A DNA stretch of 64,000 nt from Coneutiohabitans thermophilus. GTDB lineage: Bacteria > Zhuqueibacterota > Zhuqueibacteria > Zhuqueibacterales > Zhuqueibacteraceae. Below are positions 19,186-29,137 of the stretch, in pieces. Under the pieces are notes generated by a model. That model did no database searches and was not told where the DNA came from. It worked only from the letters and a program-made list of their open reading frames with translations. A program made the translations under genes and the position numbers. The first letter of the stretch is position 1; each line of letters starts with the position of its first letter. Where the stretch lies: NCBI GenBank assembly GCA_034505235.1, contig JAPDQY010000003.1, positions 1 to 64,000 of the forward strand, written 5' to 3'.

Positions 19186-20622
19186 TCACTCCACCAACTG
19201 CAGAATGCGCCGGCGCACTTCCTGTTTGCCGAGAATCTCGACGATGGTCGCCAGGTCCGGGCCGTGCAGGTTGCCGGTGAGCGCCACGCGGATCGGCATC
19301 CACAAATCCTTGCCCATCACGCCGGTCTCTTTGTTGACCACTTTCATCATCTTGCGAAACGCTTCGGCGGTGAGGGTTTCCTGCAGCTCGAGCTGGCGCA
19401 GGAAAGACCAGTAAACCTTCTCCGAGGCTTCGGTCTGCGTCAGGGCAATCGCCTGGCCTTCGGTGATGCGCACGCGCTCGACAAAAAAGAATTCCAGCTT
19501 TTCCACCACCTGCGCGAGATATTCCAGACTCTCCTGAATCAACGCCAGCATGCGCTGCAGCACCTCGCTGGCGGGCAGTTTGAAGCCGGCCTTTTGCAGA
19601 AACGGAATACTGGCCTGGAGCAACTGCTCCGGCGTGAGTCTGCGCAGATAAACACCGTTCATCCAGTTCAGCTTCACGGTGTCGAATACCGCCGGAGATT
19701 TGTTGAGACGGCTGAAATCGAATTCCCGCACCAACTGCTCAATCGAAAGAATTTCCTCGCCGGAGGGTGAAGACCAGCTCAGCAGGCTGAGAAAGTTGAT
19801 CAGCGCCTGGGGCAGGTAGCCCTTGGCGGCGAACTGATCGAGCGAGGTGGCGCCGTGCCGCTTGGAGAGGCGGCTGCGATCCTCCCCGAGAATCATGGGG
19901 ATGTGACAGAACTGCGGCGCACTCCAGCCAAAGGCTTCGTAGAGCGCCATCTGCTTGGGGGTGTTGATGACGTGATCATCGCCACGAATGACATGCGAGA
20001 TTTGCATGAGGTGATCATCGACCACGCAGGCGAAATTGTAGGTCGGCAGGCCGCCGGAGCGCACGATGACAAAATCGCCGAAGGCATTGGCGGGAAAATG
20101 CAGTTCGCCGCGCGCCAAATCCACGAAGGAAAACGCCCGCGCCGGCACGTGAAAGCGGATGGCCGGGACCATGCCGCGCTCGCGCAACGCCTGCTGTTGC
20201 GCCGGCGTCAGCAGGCGGCACTTACCGCTGTAGCGATACTGGCCGCCCTCGCTTTTGATGGCCTCGCGTTCGGCTTCGAGTTCCTCTTCGCGGCAAAAAC
20301 AGTAGTAGGCCTTTTGTGCGGCGAGGAGCTGGCCGGCATACTCTTGATAAAGCGCCAGCCGCTCCGATTGCCGGTAGGGCCCGAACGCGCCGCCAGTCTC
20401 CGGGCCCTCGTCCCAGTCCAGGCCGAGCCAGCGCAGGTCTTCATAGATGGAGTTTTCCGATTCGCGGGTGGAACGTTCGGCATCGGTGTCTTCGATGCGC
20501 AGAATGAAACTGCCGCCGCTGTGCCGGGCATAGAGCCAGTTCAAAATTGCGGTGCGGGCATTGCCGATATGCAAATGCCCCGTGGGGCTCGGGGCGAATC
20601 GTACGCGAACAGAGGCTTTCAT
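19186..20622 (-). CDS. gltX: Glutamyl-tRNA synthetase
   Basis: Class I synthetase that charges tRNA-Glu with glutamate (possibly tRNA-Gln too). It has 478 residues, the normal bacterial length. The HIGH-type motif sits in APSPTGHLHIGNART near residue 10; the KMSKS-type motif is RSRLSKRHG near 250. The central ISHVIRGDDHVINTPKQ is typical. The C-terminal helical anticodon-binding part is complete. It lies upstream of the BtpA-like gene on the same strand. Confidence 0.98.
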   Translation of the reverse strand: MKASVRVRFAPSPTGHLHIGNARTAILNWLYARHSGGSFILRIEDTDAERSTRESENSIYEDLRWLGLDWDEGPETGGAFGPYRQSERLALYQEYAGQLLAAQKAYYCFCREEELEAEREAIKSEGGQYRYSGKCRLLTPAQQQALRERGMVPAIRFHVPARAFSFVDLARGELHFPANAFGDFVIVRSGGLPTYNFACVVDDHLMQISHVIRGDDHVINTPKQMALYEAFGWSAPQFCHIPMILGEDRSRLSKRHGATSLDQFAAKGYLPQALINFLSLLSWSSPSGEEILSIEQLVREFDFSRLNKSPAVFDTVKLNWMNGVYLRRLTPEQLLQASIPFLQKAGFKLPASEVLQRMLALIQESLEYLAQVVEKLEFFFVERVRITEGQAIALTQTEASEKVYWSFLRQLELQETLTAEAFRKMMKVVNKETGVMGKDLWMPIRVALTGNLHGPDLATIVEILGKQEVRRRILQLVE

Positions 20623-21039
20623 GGGATCACAAACACTGTTGCCTGATGCTCCGGTTTCCTGTTTTTTGCAATTTGAAATTTAAGAGAGAATGGGAGAAAA
20701 GCAAGCTGCGATTCCGCGGGTGGCACGGCAAAGCGCGCATGCAATCGCCGCCCGCGTGCGGCCGCGCCGGCCCGAAGTCGCGAGTCGTCGCAGTCACTGC
20801 ATGCGGCCAGGGGGACATGACAGACAACGGGATTTCATTTTTGCGTCCCTCCCGGAGCAGACGCCGTGCCGGCTCCGTTGCCGAAAAATCACGCGATGGC
20901 CGCTTGATCAAGTCCTGTTTTGACGCACGCCGGCCGTCTATTCGCCCTGCGCAAAACGTGGCGGTTCCGGCGGCCTGCCCCCCGAAAACACCGCCGAAAC
21001 GGCCATTGATCCGCCTTCGGATAGCTTCCCGCCGCAGTC
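20623..21039. other. Intergenic stretch without a recognisable gene
   Basis: About 417 bases between gltX and the MbfA-like gene. Only short open frames are present, with no family similarity, RNA gene or clear terminator; the part nearest gltX is AT-richer and presumably holds its promoter. Confidence 0.5.
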
Positions 21040-21924
21040 TCAGGAAGCATAATGTGGCAGGCCGAAAACCCGGCCAAGAAATTCGCCAAAAAAGTAGGTG
21101 GCGATCGCCGTGCCAAACGTCAGCAGCGTGCTTTCGACAAACTCGCGGCCGAAGTGACGGTCGAACAAGACGGCCGAATAAAAGGTGAAATAGGCGGTGA
21201 GCAGCATGGCCATCCCCAGGGAGACGAGAAACGCAAGCAGCATGCGCGCGGTGAGAAAGTAGGGCAGCGCCAAAAAGACCACTGCCAGCAGATAGGAAAA
21301 GCCGGTGAGCAGCGCGGAGACCAGCGGATTGCGCTCCGACCCCTGCTTGGCCTGCAGATAAGCGGCCGTGGCCATTGAAATCGCGGCGGCAAAGCCCACG
21401 ATCAAACCGGCAACCCCGGCCATGGTGGTGGAGCTGGTGACCCCGAGGAAACCGGCATGCACGCCGGTGATCTCGATGATGGCATCGGCCAAACCGAGCA
21501 CGATGAACCCCAGATATTTCACCACGCTTTCGTTGATCTGCCCGATGAAAAAGTTTTCATGCTGCTCTTCGTCGGCGATCATTCGTTCCAAGCGGGCGCC
21601 AGCCTGCCCTTCGAACAGGGGGCGCACGCGGCGGTATTCTTCAATCACTTGCTTTTCATGACGCTCGAGAAACTTGATGGCAAAGGTCAGCCCGAAAAGG
21701 TAACGCAGCGCCACGATGAAATGCAGCACCAGACGGCGCGGACGCGGCACATGGCCGTCGAGAACGTCCCGCCAAAATTCATAATGTTCCTGCTCCTGCC
21801 GCGACAACGCCAGCAGCAGTTGGCGGCGCTCCGTTTGGTTCTCCCGCTGCGCCAGCTTTTGATACACCAGATAATCGGTGAACTCGTCTTCGCAGTATTC
21901 GATCAACAGCTCGCGCGGGGGCAT
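21040..21924 (-). CDS. MbfA-like membrane ferritin (erythrin-vacuolar iron transport family)
   Basis: A 294-residue fusion of an N-terminal ferritin-like four-helix domain (about 1-150) and a C-terminal VIT1/CCC1-type membrane domain (five hydrophobic helices). The ferritin part has the expected iron ligands: E in YCEDEFTDY, RQEQEHYEFW and ADEEQHENFF. The membrane part begins with LADAIIEITGVHAGFLGVT, a CCC1 hallmark. Such proteins (MbfA in Agrobacterium and Bradyrhizobium) export iron and protect against peroxide. I prefer the ATG at 21924 (GGAGAA upstream); an upstream in-frame ATG at 21966 would add 14 residues. It follows the SplB-like gene by 78 bp. Confidence 0.9.
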   Translation of the reverse strand: MPPRELLIEYCEDEFTDYLVYQKLAQRENQTERRQLLLALSRQEQEHYEFWRDVLDGHVPRPRRLVLHFIVALRYLFGLTFAIKFLERHEKQVIEEYRRVRPLFEGQAGARLERMIADEEQHENFFIGQINESVVKYLGFIVLGLADAIIEITGVHAGFLGVTSSTTMAGVAGLIVGFAAAISMATAAYLQAKQGSERNPLVSALLTGFSYLLAVVFLALPYFLTARMLLAFLVSLGMAMLLTAYFTFYSAVLFDRHFGREFVESTLLTFGTAIATYFFGEFLGRVFGLPHYAS

Positions 21925-22002
21925 TCGTCGTTCTCCGTGAATGACAATGAAAGGACTGTGGTTCATGCCGGAACGTCAGGCACGCCCGGCCAGGGCGGGT
22001 TG

Positions 22003-23277
22003 TCACCGTCGTGTGCGCCGCCCAAATTCCGCCTCGAACGTCTCGTTGTCCGGATAAACATAGCCGAAAGTCTGCCGCCAAATCTCCGCTTTTTCCATGC
22101 ACAGATAAAAAAACACCACGCCATGCCAGGGCGCAAAGGCCTCATACATTCTGCGAAACATCATCACTTTGATTTCATCGGGATAGGTGAGCTTGCCGTG
22201 CGGGTCGGGCACCATTTCCATTTGTGAAATTTTGGTGGCGTAGCCCAGCTCCCGAATCTTGTGCAGCACCGGTTTGATCAGTGTCACCGAGCCGAAGGAG
22301 AGGAAGCGCACCTCCGAGGGATCAAAACGCTGCTGCAGCTCTGCCGCGACCGCCGGATAATCCTCCTGCCACTTGTCGTAATACACCATCGGATGAAAAT
22401 GAAACGCCACACCCAGGCCGCGGTCAGCCACCTGGCGCGCGGCGGCCAGCCGTTTTTCCAGACTCGCCGTGAAATGTTCCTCGTTGGCAATGATGATTGG
22501 CGTGTTCAGCGACCAACTGATGACCACGTTGGCCGGCACTTCCCGTTCAAGAAAGTAACGGACATTGTCGGACTTGGTTTTCAGCTCCAGCAAAATATTG
22601 GGATGAGCCGCGGCAAAGCGGCACAAGGCATCGAGAATGCCATGGCGATTGCCCCACGCCAGCGAGTCAGACGACTGGCCGGTGCCGATGTGATAAAAGC
22701 GGTCCGGCTGCAGTTCAAGCGCCGCGAGTTTCTCGGCAAAGCGCGCGTCGAACACGATCTCGGCACTGTAGAAGGTTTGAATCGAACAATAGGAGCACCC
22801 AAAAATACAATTCTCCACCACATCGATCGTGCGCAGGTTGCAGCACACGGTTTTTTCCGAGGCCACCGGGCACATGCCAAAGATGTTCTTGTCGGAATCC
22901 CTCACCGTGATCAGGTTTTTCTCGCGCTGCTTGGGCCGGGTCAGGGGAACGAGCGGGTAGGTCTTGGGCGCCCGCCGCAGCGCGTTCAGCTCGACCTGCA
23001 GTTCCGCCAGCAACCGCTGCTTGTGCCGTCTGTCATTTCCGGCGGAGGCAGCCGCGCGCTGCCGCCACCAGGATTCCAAATCCCCTTCACCCCACAGGCT
23101 GAGATCACGACAGGCGGCCACCACCTGGCGGAATTCCTGAAAGGTGAAGCGCAGCGCAAACGCCAGGCGCCGCAGAAATTCCTGCTGGTGTGGCGGCAGT
23201 TTTTCATAAAGCGTTTTGCCGGCAAAGCTGGCAAATTTGGCGGCATAATCACGACGCATTGTGGTTTTGGATCTCAT
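22003..23277 (-). CDS. SplB-like radical SAM protein (spore photoproduct lyase family)
   Basis: A 424-residue radical SAM protein. The iron-sulfur motif is ENCIFGCSYCSIQ (CxxxCxxC) near residue 170, preceded by FGMCPVASEKTVCC. The later segments ELKTKSDNVRYFL, VVISWSLNTP and HFHPMVYYDKW match the spore photoproduct lyase family. True SplB repairs thymine dimers in spores, but this family also occurs in non-sporulating bacteria with unknown substrates. Nothing else here suggests sporulation. The N-terminal 100 residues are an extra helical region. The neighbour is the MbfA-like iron protein downstream. Confidence 0.85.
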   Translation of the reverse strand: MRSKTTMRRDYAAKFASFAGKTLYEKLPPHQQEFLRRLAFALRFTFQEFRQVVAACRDLSLWGEGDLESWWRQRAAASAGNDRRHKQRLLAELQVELNALRRAPKTYPLVPLTRPKQREKNLITVRDSDKNIFGMCPVASEKTVCCNLRTIDVVENCIFGCSYCSIQTFYSAEIVFDARFAEKLAALELQPDRFYHIGTGQSSDSLAWGNRHGILDALCRFAAAHPNILLELKTKSDNVRYFLEREVPANVVISWSLNTPIIIANEEHFTASLEKRLAAARQVADRGLGVAFHFHPMVYYDKWQEDYPAVAAELQQRFDPSEVRFLSFGSVTLIKPVLHKIRELGYATKISQMEMVPDPHGKLTYPDEIKVMMFRRMYEAFAPWHGVVFFYLCMEKAEIWRQTFGYVYPDNETFEAEFGRRTRR

Positions 23278-23471
23278 GCTCGGGCAATGACGTTGGCAGC
23301 ATCGTTTGCAGGAGCGCCCCCGGGCATCCGCAAGCGATGCGAATTTTGGGTTTGTTTCTCAAACAAATTTGCCAGGCAAAAATTTGATCATTCGCGAAAG
23401 CCGGCCGGGCAGCGGCTTTCCTTGAACGGCCAAACATTCCTCGAGAACGCCGGCGCGCAGTTGTCAGCCGG

Positions 23472-23488
23472 CATGCAGACAAGATGTC
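23472..23488. repeat. REP-like repeat core (family D)
   Basis: TGCAGACAAGATGTC is the same core as at 65-78, where the palindrome is complete. It lies in the 700-bp gap between the SpoIIE-type gene and the SplB-like gene, which consists largely of repeats and shows no gene. Confidence 0.5.
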
Positions 23489-23501
23489 CAATGTCACCAC
23501 C

Positions 23502-23558
23502 TGAATTTTGCGCCTGGCTTTATCCCATCAGCGGGAAACGCCGATTTGATTGCGACGC
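23502..23558 (-). repeat. Dispersed intergenic repeat, family B, copy 1
   Basis: The reverse complement of this segment matches 32843-32898 closely, around the shared phrase GGCGTCGC(A/G)ATCAAATCGGCG and ending in GCAAAATTC. Both copies lie next to family A repeats, suggesting a larger composite element. Confidence 0.7.
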
Positions 23559-23689
23559 CCACCCACCCCGGGGTGGGCATAAAAAATTTTACAGACAAAC
23601 GTGCGGTCAACTCCGGCGGGGGTGCACTGCACACACGCCACTTCTTCCGGACAACAGCAGGCCAGCATGCAGAATTCAGGCAGCGCAAC

Positions 23690-23850
23690 AGAAATTCAAC
23701 CCTCAGTCTCAGGATCAAACACGAACAATCTGCCATCGAAAGCAGAAATCCCGCGGAAACAGCCGTTTCGTGGGAGTCCATTTTCGTGGGAGAGAAGCCG
23801 TGACGCCTTCGGCAAACGGGCGAATTTCGCAATCAGGGCTTCGCCACATT
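23690..23850 (+). repeat. Dispersed intergenic repeat, family A, copy 2
   Basis: Same orientation as 8541-8665, sharing CGTGGGAGTCCATTTTC and flanks on both sides. It extends further right than copy 1 (GACGCCTTCGGCAAACGGGCG...), and that extension matches the inverted copy at 32190-32315. Confidence 0.75.
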
Positions 23851-23973
23851 CGAGAAAGGTCTTGCATGACTTCGGACGGAATAACTGACGGAGCTTTGTG
23901 AACACCTTATTTCTTCCAGAAAGCAGCATGCCAGCATGCAAAATTCAGATCCTCTGAACAGGCGGTTACGCCC

Positions 23974-26235
23974 TCATTTCACCCGCACCACCACCAGGGT
24001 CAGGTCGTCGGATTGCGGCATATCGCCGGTGAATTGCAATACCGCTTCATAGATGCGGTTGCGCAGACCCTCGGCGGAATCCTGGCGGCCGGCCTTGATC
24101 ACCTCGAACAGGCGTTCCTTGCCGAATTCCTGCAGGCCTTGATTCACCGCTTCGGTGACGCCATCGGTGTAGAAGACCAGGGCATCGCCGGCCGCCAGTG
24201 TCATCCGGTGCTCATGATAACCGGCCTCTTCGCACACCCCCACGATCAAATCCGAGTGGCAGAGTTCCACCAGCAGGCCGTCGCGCCGCATCAGCACCGG
24301 GTAATTGTGCCCGGCATTGGTGTAGGCGAGGCGGTTCTCCGCCGGCAAAAGCACAGCATAGCAGAACGTGGCATATTTCTCGGGGGTGGTGGTGCGCGTG
24401 ATCTGGGCATTCAAGTTTGCCACCACTTCGCGGGGATGCAGACTGCGGCCGGCGGTGGCGCGAAAGACCGCCAGCAAGTTCGCCATCAAAATCGCACCGG
24501 GCACGCCCTTGCCCGCGACATCGCCGATCGCCACGCCGATGGCGTCGCCGGGCAGCGTGACGAAATCATACAAGTCGCCGCCGACCTCGAGCGAGGGCAG
24601 GTTGATGGCGGCAAGGTCGAAGTGCGGGGAGGCCGGCATCTGGCGCGGCAGCAGCAGGCGCTGAATCTCGCGCGCCACATTCAGCTCTTCATCGAGGCGC
24701 TGCTTTTGCAATTTCTCCTGATAGAGACGGGCGTTCTCAATGGCAATGGTGGCCTGGTTGGAGAGCAGGGTGAGCAGCGTCATGTCTTCATACGAAAACG
24801 GCTGCCGCGAGGGCTTGGCGCCCACCGAGAGGATGCCCACCAGTTCGCCATGCCGCACGAGCGGCAGCAGCAGCCGGGAGCGCAGCCGGGTGAGTGCCTC
24901 TTTTTCGTGCGCGTCGCTGATCTGCGGCTGCAGGTCGTCGGCATAAACCGGCGATTCCATGCGCGCCAGCAGCGGCACGAACTGGCCCTCTCTGTGGAAA
25001 CGCACTTCGGTGGGGCTGACCTCGCTGTGCGTTTCCTCCGACCGGCCGTTGGTGGCAATGATGGTGGTGAAGGCCTGCTGCTGTTCATCCTCCAGAAGAA
25101 GGTGGACACTCTCCGCGCCCAGCGCCTGGCGCAGCGCGTGCGTGATTTTCTCCTGCAACTGTCCGGGATTCATCACGCTCAGCAAATCGCGGCTGAGGCG
25201 CTGCAGGAAATGCTGATAATCGGGGGTGGCGCTGAACAGCCAGCGTTCCACCAGGCTCTCGATCAGACTGAGCAGCGGTTGAAAAGCGATGATCGCGATC
25301 AGCAGGAAAATGACTTCGACGAGCGGCAGATTCAGCCCCAGCACCGAATTCACCGCGCTGCGGGCTTTGTTGTAAATCAGCAAATAGGCGCCGACCAGCA
25401 GGCCGGAGGTGGCGGAATAGACGAAGCTGCGGCGAATGAGGAAACGGACATCGAGAAATTGATAGCGAATGATGGCCCAGGCCAGGGCCCCGGCGCCGAT
25501 GAGCAGGCAGGCAATCGCCAGCACATAGGCCAGTTCGGGTGCCACGCGGAAGGGAAAGATCTTGGGCAGCAGGAAGGCGATGGCATAGAGCGCCAGACTG
25601 GCAAGGATGCCCCACATCACCCAGCGGGTTTGCGCGCGCACGCGCGGATTTTTCAGGCGCTGGTAGCTATGCTGCATGAAGGCGACGGCGGCCAGCACAT
25701 AGAGAATGTTGAGCGCGGCGAAATGCGTTTCGTGATGCGCTGCGGCACACGCCAGCAGGCTGAGCATGCCCTCCAGCAGCATCTCGAGCGGCTGCAGCAA
25801 CGCCGGCCAGCCCGGCGTCAACCCCAGCAGTTGGCGCAGGGCCGGCAGCCGGGAGGGATCGGGCAGCGCAAACGACAGCAGCAGATGAAAGGCATGCGGC
25901 ACGAACAACCACACCGGCAGGCGCGGATGGGAAGTGAGCACCGGATGTGCGAGCGGAAACACCAGGCTGAACAGGACGAGCTGGGGGAAGAAGAATTCCC
26001 AGAGAATGTACAGGCGCTGAAGAAAAGTGAAATCCACCTCGGCGGGCGAGCCGGCTTGCTGCAGCAGCAAACCGAAGGCGCCCAGGATCGGGCCCAGGCC
26101 GGCGAGAAACAACATGATGGCGGTGATCCGGTTGAGCCGCCGCGTGCTGTCTTCGCGAAAAATGAGAAAGCCCAGCAGGAACAAGACCGCGCCGCACATC
26201 AGATAGATGAGCTGGGCGAAAAAGGAGAGAGTCAT
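23974..26235 (-). CDS. Membrane-bound PP2C (SpoIIE/RsbU-type) phosphatase with GAF domain
   Basis: A 753-residue protein. The N-terminal third has about eight hydrophobic helices (residues 1-290). A GAF-type sensor region follows (about 340-490), a short coiled linker, and then a SpoIIE-like PP2C phosphatase domain (about 530-753) with metal-binding segments LEVGGDLYD, GDVAGKGVPGA and a late DALVFYTDGVTEA. Family members dephosphorylate an anti-anti-sigma protein in a partner-switching cascade. The RsbW-like kinase gene lies 21 bp upstream, so sensor phosphatase and kinase probably act together; no STAS antagonist is in the window. Confidence 0.93.
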   Translation of the reverse strand: MTLSFFAQLIYLMCGAVLFLLGFLIFREDSTRRLNRITAIMLFLAGLGPILGAFGLLLQQAGSPAEVDFTFLQRLYILWEFFFPQLVLFSLVFPLAHPVLTSHPRLPVWLFVPHAFHLLLSFALPDPSRLPALRQLLGLTPGWPALLQPLEMLLEGMLSLLACAAAHHETHFAALNILYVLAAVAFMQHSYQRLKNPRVRAQTRWVMWGILASLALYAIAFLLPKIFPFRVAPELAYVLAIACLLIGAGALAWAIIRYQFLDVRFLIRRSFVYSATSGLLVGAYLLIYNKARSAVNSVLGLNLPLVEVIFLLIAIIAFQPLLSLIESLVERWLFSATPDYQHFLQRLSRDLLSVMNPGQLQEKITHALRQALGAESVHLLLEDEQQQAFTTIIATNGRSEETHSEVSPTEVRFHREGQFVPLLARMESPVYADDLQPQISDAHEKEALTRLRSRLLLPLVRHGELVGILSVGAKPSRQPFSYEDMTLLTLLSNQATIAIENARLYQEKLQKQRLDEELNVAREIQRLLLPRQMPASPHFDLAAINLPSLEVGGDLYDFVTLPGDAIGVAIGDVAGKGVPGAILMANLLAVFRATAGRSLHPREVVANLNAQITRTTTPEKYATFCYAVLLPAENRLAYTNAGHNYPVLMRRDGLLVELCHSDLIVGVCEEAGYHEHRMTLAAGDALVFYTDGVTEAVNQGLQEFGKERLFEVIKAGRQDSAEGLRNRIYEAVLQFTGDMPQSDDLTLVVVRVK

Positions 26236-26256
26236 GCGCGCCTATCCAACCGGGTG

Positions 26257-26685
26257 TCATGTTTTGCGGCGTTTGATCAGGGTGGTCTCGGTGCCGCCGC
26301 GTGAGAAATCGAAATAAACCTCATCCATCAGCGAACGCACGATAAACACGCCGCGGCCGCTTTCGCGCAGCAGGTTCTCGGGGTCCAGCGGATTGCTCAG
26401 GAGATCGGGATTGAAGCCCGGCCCTTCGTCCCGGATCACCACCCGCACTTCACCAACGCGCGCGGTGATGTCGACGAACACCCGCTTGCGGGGATCGCGT
26501 TTGTTGCCATGATTGATGGCATTGTTGCCGATCTCCGTCACCGCAATCGCCAGGCTGTCACGCTCCTCCTCGGAAAAACCGGCGAGCCGCGAGGCCTTGT
26601 CGGCAAGCCGTTCGATCTCATGAATCAAATCCGGTTGGTCACTGGTGGCCACCAGGTTGTAGGTGGTGCTTTTTGCGTGCGCCAT
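26257..26685 (-). CDS. RsbW-like serine kinase / anti-sigma regulator (HATPase_c_2)
   Basis: A 142-residue single-domain GHKL ATPase. The N box is ITEIGNNAINHG-like (VTEIGNNAINHGN near residue 75), the G1 box is RDEGPGFNP near 105, and the glycine-rich segment SGRGVFIVRSLMD near 125 ends in GTETTLIKR. In partner-switching systems such proteins bind a sigma factor and phosphorylate its antagonist. It lies 21 bp before the SpoIIE-type phosphatase gene, the standard pairing. Confidence 0.93.
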   Translation of the reverse strand: MAHAKSTTYNLVATSDQPDLIHEIERLADKASRLAGFSEEERDSLAIAVTEIGNNAINHGNKRDPRKRVFVDITARVGEVRVVIRDEGPGFNPDLLSNPLDPENLLRESGRGVFIVRSLMDEVYFDFSRGGTETTLIKRRKT

Positions 26686-26887
26686 GTTTGTGATCCAGAT
26701 TGAGGTTCAAGGCAAACGGCTGTGTTGCACTGTTTCCCGGGAACGTCGCTTTCTCGTCATCCCATGGTTGCGCAGGCGGCGCCGAGGCCGCCGTGAAACA
26801 GGCACCTTCCCTGGCGATGGCGAACGGCCATCCCTGGCCCGCGGGTTTGGCAGAGGAATCGGTCTCACGTTGTGCCGGCGTTGCGCC

Positions 26888-28897
26888 TCACAAGGCCCAT
26901 TGCAGCGTCAGGTTGAACGTGTCGATGTGCTGATCCGGCGCCGGCGGCTGGCTGGCGCGCAGACGCCGGCTGATCTGCCGGCGGGCGGTGAGCAACAGGA
27001 GCGTGTGTGGCGGCCGCCAGTAACTGATCACCACGCCCGGCGTGACGATAACCTGGGCATGGCTGAATTGTTGTTGATAGCCGCTGCCCGGGCGGCGCCG
27101 CCGGAACGTCCAGGCGTCTTCTCGGTAGTAACTCGCGCTCGGCGTGAAGACAAAGCCCGGCGCCAGCTCGTGCCGGAAAGTAAGCAAGGCAAAGTGCCGA
27201 TGCAAGCTCGTTTGCGGCGTTTGCAGCCAGCGCTCCCAGTCCAGCATGCCGCGTTCTTCCAGGGTGAATTTGTATTGCAACCCGAGCTGGGTGGCGCGCG
27301 TGAGGCGGGCGGTGAGCGAATCCGTGATGACGAAGTCCCGAAACACCAGGCTGCGGCGCCGCGCCACGGTCTCCGGAAAGTCGTAGTCGATGTAGGTGGC
27401 GCGCACGCCAAAGCCCTGGTGCAGGGTCATGCCCTCCCCCGGCGTGATCACGAGTTGCGGCAGCAGTTGCAGAATGCGAATCCAGCGGTTGTCCGCCGAG
27501 AGATTGCGCTTGAGATAAACCTGATGTTCGAGATAACTGCGCAGCTCCCAGCGCAGGCGCAGGCCGGCATGCAAACGGCGCTCATACAGCACATTCGCCT
27601 GCACCTGCACGCGGTCATAGTCATCGGGATTTTCGAGATTGGCGGTGTTGTGCGCGGTGCGGGTGGCGCGCCCAGACCAGCGCAGCGAGTCGCGGCGGCT
27701 GAGCCGCCACAGCAGCCGGTGGCCGAGCGCGAGATCCCAATCCTCGGCATCGAAGCCCTGGCGCGGAAAGCGCCGCAGAAACGGGCTGGCCCGCAGTGAA
27801 TCCGGGATCGCGAAGGTGCGGTTGCGCGAGGCATAGGCAAAGGTGAGCTCGCTGGCAAAGCCGTCACCCTGCCACAACAGCAAGCCCTGATGCGAAGACT
27901 CGAAATTGCGCTCGTGAAAGCGGCCGCTGAGGCGGCCGGCCAGTGTCACCGGCGTCACCCTGCGCCGCGTGCCGGTGAGCTCGGTTTCGCTCAATTCCGT
28001 GCGCAACTGCAGCAGACCGCTGGCAAAGCGGTACTGCAGGCGATTCTCCAGGCTGCGGCGGTTGCGGTCCAGGCCGTCAACCTGCAGCGTGGTGTCGGCG
28101 AAATAATTTTCACGCCGCAAATGGCTGAAGCGCACGAACAGGGAATCGGCGGCCTGGCCCTCGAACTGGCGCGACACGCTGTAGGTGAGATGCCCATCCT
28201 CGTTGCGGCGGTCGGGCGTGTCGGCGCGCTGGCCGCCGGCTTCGAATTGATGCACATACTCGTCCCAGGCAACCGGGGCCAGCGAGATGCGGGCTTCGAC
28301 ATGCGGGCCGTATTCGCGGCGGTTGAGCAAATCCTCCCAGCGGTAGCCCACCCCGGGCGTCAGACGCAGGCGTTGCGCCAGCGTCACCTCGTGGCGCACG
28401 GTCAGGCGGTGCAGGCTGAAGTCATTGTTGCGGGAGGTGGCGGCGCGATTGGTGAAATCATCGCGGAAGACGCGCGAGTCGGTTTCAACCTCCAGCCGCC
28501 AGACCGGCAACAGCAGCCGCGACAGCCGCACGCCGGCGAATTGATCATCCTTCCAAATGTCTCCGCGCCCCTGCTGTTGCAGCGTGGAATTGAAATGTTC
28601 AAAAAGCGTGAGCTGCCAGCGCGAGGCCAGCGTCTTCTGAAAGTTGAGCTGCGCCTGCCAGGTGTAGATTTCGATATCGTGCCCGAACTGCGTCAGCGTG
28701 GTGAATGGCCGCGTCGTGGTGGGCGCCAGCCGTGGAAATTGTGTGCCGGCGGAATCCGGTTGTGTGGGCGTCGCCGCGTCCGGCCAATCCTGGCCATACC
28801 CGCGGCTGCCCAACAACAGGCCGCCAGCCAGCAGCGCCATGCGGAGAAGGACATTGTTGCGTGCCCGTTGCAACAGAGTGCCGCGCCGGCATTTCAT
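26888..28897 (-). CDS. Predicted outer-membrane beta-barrel protein, function unknown
   Basis: A 669-residue exported protein. From the ATG at 28897 it has a basic start and a hydrophobic core (VLLRMALLAGGLLLGS) ending near GYGQ, a likely signal peptide. The rest is an Arg- and aromatic-rich series of alternating strands, with many pairs such as RFSHLRRENYF and RLRWELRSYLEH, ending in FNLTLQWAL, whose final aromatic-hydrophobic strand resembles a barrel signature. An open frame extends 46 residues upstream but is unlikely to be translated. No enzyme motif is seen. It lies 200 bp downstream (in gene order) of nothing obviously related; the RsbW-like gene starts beyond its end. Confidence 0.75.
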   Translation of the reverse strand: MKCRRGTLLQRARNNVLLRMALLAGGLLLGSRGYGQDWPDAATPTQPDSAGTQFPRLAPTTTRPFTTLTQFGHDIEIYTWQAQLNFQKTLASRWQLTLFEHFNSTLQQQGRGDIWKDDQFAGVRLSRLLLPVWRLEVETDSRVFRDDFTNRAATSRNNDFSLHRLTVRHEVTLAQRLRLTPGVGYRWEDLLNRREYGPHVEARISLAPVAWDEYVHQFEAGGQRADTPDRRNEDGHLTYSVSRQFEGQAADSLFVRFSHLRRENYFADTTLQVDGLDRNRRSLENRLQYRFASGLLQLRTELSETELTGTRRRVTPVTLAGRLSGRFHERNFESSHQGLLLWQGDGFASELTFAYASRNRTFAIPDSLRASPFLRRFPRQGFDAEDWDLALGHRLLWRLSRRDSLRWSGRATRTAHNTANLENPDDYDRVQVQANVLYERRLHAGLRLRWELRSYLEHQVYLKRNLSADNRWIRILQLLPQLVITPGEGMTLHQGFGVRATYIDYDFPETVARRRSLVFRDFVITDSLTARLTRATQLGLQYKFTLEERGMLDWERWLQTPQTSLHRHFALLTFRHELAPGFVFTPSASYYREDAWTFRRRRPGSGYQQQFSHAQVIVTPGVVISYWRPPHTLLLLTARRQISRRLRASQPPAPDQHIDTFNLTLQWAL

Positions 28898-29137
28898 CGC
28901 CCGCCGATGACGCTGCCATCCGGCTGGCACAGGCGGCGGGGCCGGGCACGCGGACTCCGGGTTCATTGCTGGACAGAGACTTTTGAAGGGGCGAATCACA
29001 ATCATCGCCTGCCAATTCCAGTTGCTTGCCCGCAAAACCCGGCTGCTGTGCCGCGCCTCCCGGCTGCCTGAGCCGGCTGCCGGAAGAAACGGCCGCGAGA
29101 CGATCGCTTTCGCCGCATGTGGCGGATAGGTGCCAAC

